Source: Sindora glabra
Taxonomy: Eukaryota > Streptophyta > Magnoliopsida > Fabales > Fabaceae
DNA: 64,000 nucleotides
Reading direction: 5' to 3'
NCBI GenBank assembly: GCA_020226215.1
Contig: CM035236.1
Coordinates: 7,631,001 to 7,695,000 of the forward strand
The notes under the pieces are model-generated. The model saw only the letters and a list, made by a program, of their open reading frames with translations. It was not told the DNA's origin and ran no database searches. Below are positions 61,601 to 64,000 of the stretch, one piece after another. The first letter of the stretch is position 1, and each line of letters begins with the position of its first letter. Made by a program: the position numbers and the translations under genes.

Positions 61601-64000
61601 CTGGAGAACTAATAGTAACTTACTGCTATTTTATAATTTGATTATTAATTAGACTTAATTTCTTCATTTATTTATACTTTTTGGTCGGTGTTACTATTTT
61701 TAAATAGAATGGTAACATGTTACTATTTGAAAAATCGAAAGTGACACATTTTTTTTTGACAATTTCATTGTTAACTAGACTTGATTTATCCATTTATTTG
61801 TAATTTTTGGTTAGTGTTACTATTTTGAAATGAAACAGTAAAATCCTCTTCTTTAACAGTTTTATTTTTAATTAGACTTGATTTATCCATTATTTATGGC
61901 ATTTGGTTGGTGTTACTATTTTGAAACAAAATGGTAACATATTACTGTTTGGAAAAAAAATAGTAACAAGTTATTATTTTGTAATTTGGTTATTAATTAG
62001 ACTTGATTTATCCATTGAATTGTGATTTTTGATGTTACTATTTTTAAAATAAATAGTAATATATTACTGTCTAGAGAACTAAAAGTAATATATTGCTATT
62101 TGATAATTTAGTTGTTAATTTGACTTGAATTATCTATTTATTTATGCTTTTTAGTTGGTATCATTATTTTAAAATGAAATAGTAACATATTACTTTCATG
62201 AGAACAAACATTAGTAAGTTGTTATTTAGCAATTTGATTGATAACTAGATTAGATTTATTTATTTATTTAGCAATTTTTTATCAGAGTTATTGTTTTAAA
62301 ATGAAATAGTAATATATTACTGCTAAGAAAATAAATTGTAACATGCTCTTATTTCAAATTTGTTTGTTCACTAGACTTGATTTAACCATTTATTAGGAGT
62401 TTTTGCCTGGTGTTAATGTTTTGAAACAAAATAGTAATATGTTACTGTCTGGAGAGCAACTAGTAGCATATTATTTAATAATTTAGTTGTTAATTAGACT
62501 TGATTTATCTATTTATTTAAAATTTTTAGTTAGTACTACTATTTTGAAATAAAATATTTATATATTACTGTTTGGAGAATAAATAGTAACATGTTGTTAT
62601 TTAGCAATTTAGTTATTAATGAGACTTAATTTATCCATTTATTTATTTGTTGTTACTATCTTAAAATAAAATAGTAACATATTACTGCCTTGAAAATAAG
62701 TAGTAACATGTTATTAGAAAATTTGGTTGTTAATAAGAGTTAATTTATCTAATTATTTGAAATTTTTTATATTACTATTTTGAAACGAAACTATAATATT
62801 TACTTTCAGGAGAACAAATAGTAACATGCTGTCATTTGACAATTTGATTGTTAAAAAGACTTAACTTATCTATTTATTTAAAATTTTTATTTGGTGTTAT
62901 CTGACACGAAACAGTAACAACCTCTTCTTTGACAATTTAGTTATTAATTAGACTTGATTTATCCATTAATTTATGATTTTTAGTTAGTGTTAGTGTTTTG
63001 AAACAAAGCAGTAACATGTTATTGTTTGGAGAACAAATAGGAACATGTTGTTATTCTGTTATTTCGTTGTTAATTAAACTTGATTCATCCATTTATTTAA
63101 GGCTCTTAATTGGTGTTAATGTTATGAAATGAAATAATAACATATTACTATCTAGAAAATAAATAATAACATGATGTTACTTGGTAATTTTGTTGTTCAC
63201 TAGACTTGATTTATCCGTCTATTAGGGTTTTTGTTTGGTGTTACTATTTTGAAATGAAACAATAACATGTTACTATCTAGAAAATGAATAGTAAGATGCT
63301 ATTATTTATCGATTTAGTTATTAATAAGATTTAACTTATCCATTTATTTATCATTTTTTGTTAGTATTACTATTTTTGAACAAAATAGTAAAATGTTAAT
63401 ATCTGGAGAACGAATAGTAACATGCTGTTATTTATCGATTTGGTTATTAATGAGACTTGACTTATCCATTTATTTGTCATTTTTTGTTGGTATTACTATT
63501 TCTGAACAAAATAGTAAAATGTTACTATTTAGAAAATAAATAGTAACATACTGTTATTTAATAATTTATTTATTAAATTAACTTGATTTATTCATTTATT
63601 TAAATTTTTTGGTTAGTGTTACTATTTTGCAATAAAATAGTAATATTCTCTTATTTAGCAGCTTGGTTAATTATTAGACTAAGTTTATCTATTTATTTGT
63701 GATTTTTGGTTAAAATTACTATTTTGGAATAAAATAGTAACATGTTACTGTATGGAAAATAAACAATAACATGCTGCTATTTAGCAATTTTCTTATTAAT
63801 TAGATTTAATTTATCCATTTATTAGGAGATTTTATTTAGTGTTACTATTTTGAAATAAAGCAATAACATGTTATTGTTTAGAGAACAAATAATAACATAT
63901 TATTATTTAGCAATTTGATTGTTAATTGAAGTTAATTTATCCATTTATTTATGATTTTTAGTTTATTATTACTGTCATGAAATGAAACAGTAACATGTTG
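58637..64000. repeat. Satellite array block 6, runs off the window
   Basis: About 5.4 kb of hairpin satellite with no sign of ending at 64000. It contains the second copy of the higher-order unit seen in block 4: markers ACTGCCTTGA at 62684, GTTAAAAAGAC near 62850, TCCGTCTATTAGGG near 63213 and TTGGTTAAAATTACT near 63706 recur in the same order as at 46701, 46870, 47236 and 47603. Single-module units lie near 61115, 61850, 62920 and 63645. Confidence 0.96.

Overview
The window looks like nuclear, non-genic DNA from a flowering plant, probably a eudicot. It is very AT-rich and I found no protein-coding gene, tRNA, rRNA or CRISPR array. The few open frames of 60-163 codons fall in low-complexity DNA, satellite monomers or LTR sequence, and none shows a recognisable domain. 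The species cannot be named from the sequence.

Layout. Positions 1-9797 are AT-rich intergenic DNA with two long (TA)n tracts, a 183-bp tandem pair, a possible foldback/hAT-like element and eroded repeat sequence. From about 9798 to the right edge the window is one long tandem satellite array of about 34.2 kb, roughly 53% of the window and running off the right end. Transposon insertions split it into six blocks: 9798-15505, 18327-18759, 26372-30503, 34178-52074, 56287-56958 and 58637-64000.

The insertions are five LTR-like units of about 20 kb in total. Family A lies at 15506-18326 and 52075-56286, family B at 18760-26371 and 56959-58636, and unit F at 30504-34177. Further units are nested inside them: C1, D and E inside the first B, and C2 inside the second A. 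Nearly all have TG...CA-type ends and 5-bp target-site duplications that can be read directly. None carries gag or pol coding sequence, so they look like solo LTRs or non-autonomous LTR-only elements. Remove A1, A2, B1 or B2 and the satellite continues in phase. F is the exception.

The main result is the satellite itself. The common monomer is about 126 bp and contains two tandem copies of a 29-bp hairpin module (11-bp arm, 7-nt loop, 11-bp arm; arm TGTTACTATTT and its complement). Monomers of 97 bp carry one module and monomers of about 155 bp carry three, so lengths follow 68 + 29n. Where two modules meet they form a perfect 22-bp palindrome. Monomer-specific markers recur in the same order at 46.7-47.6 kb and 62.7-63.7 kb, which indicates higher-order repeats; one copy has exactly one extra 126-bp monomer. 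I do not recognise this satellite. Whether it is centromeric, pericentromeric or another heterochromatic array cannot be told from sequence alone.
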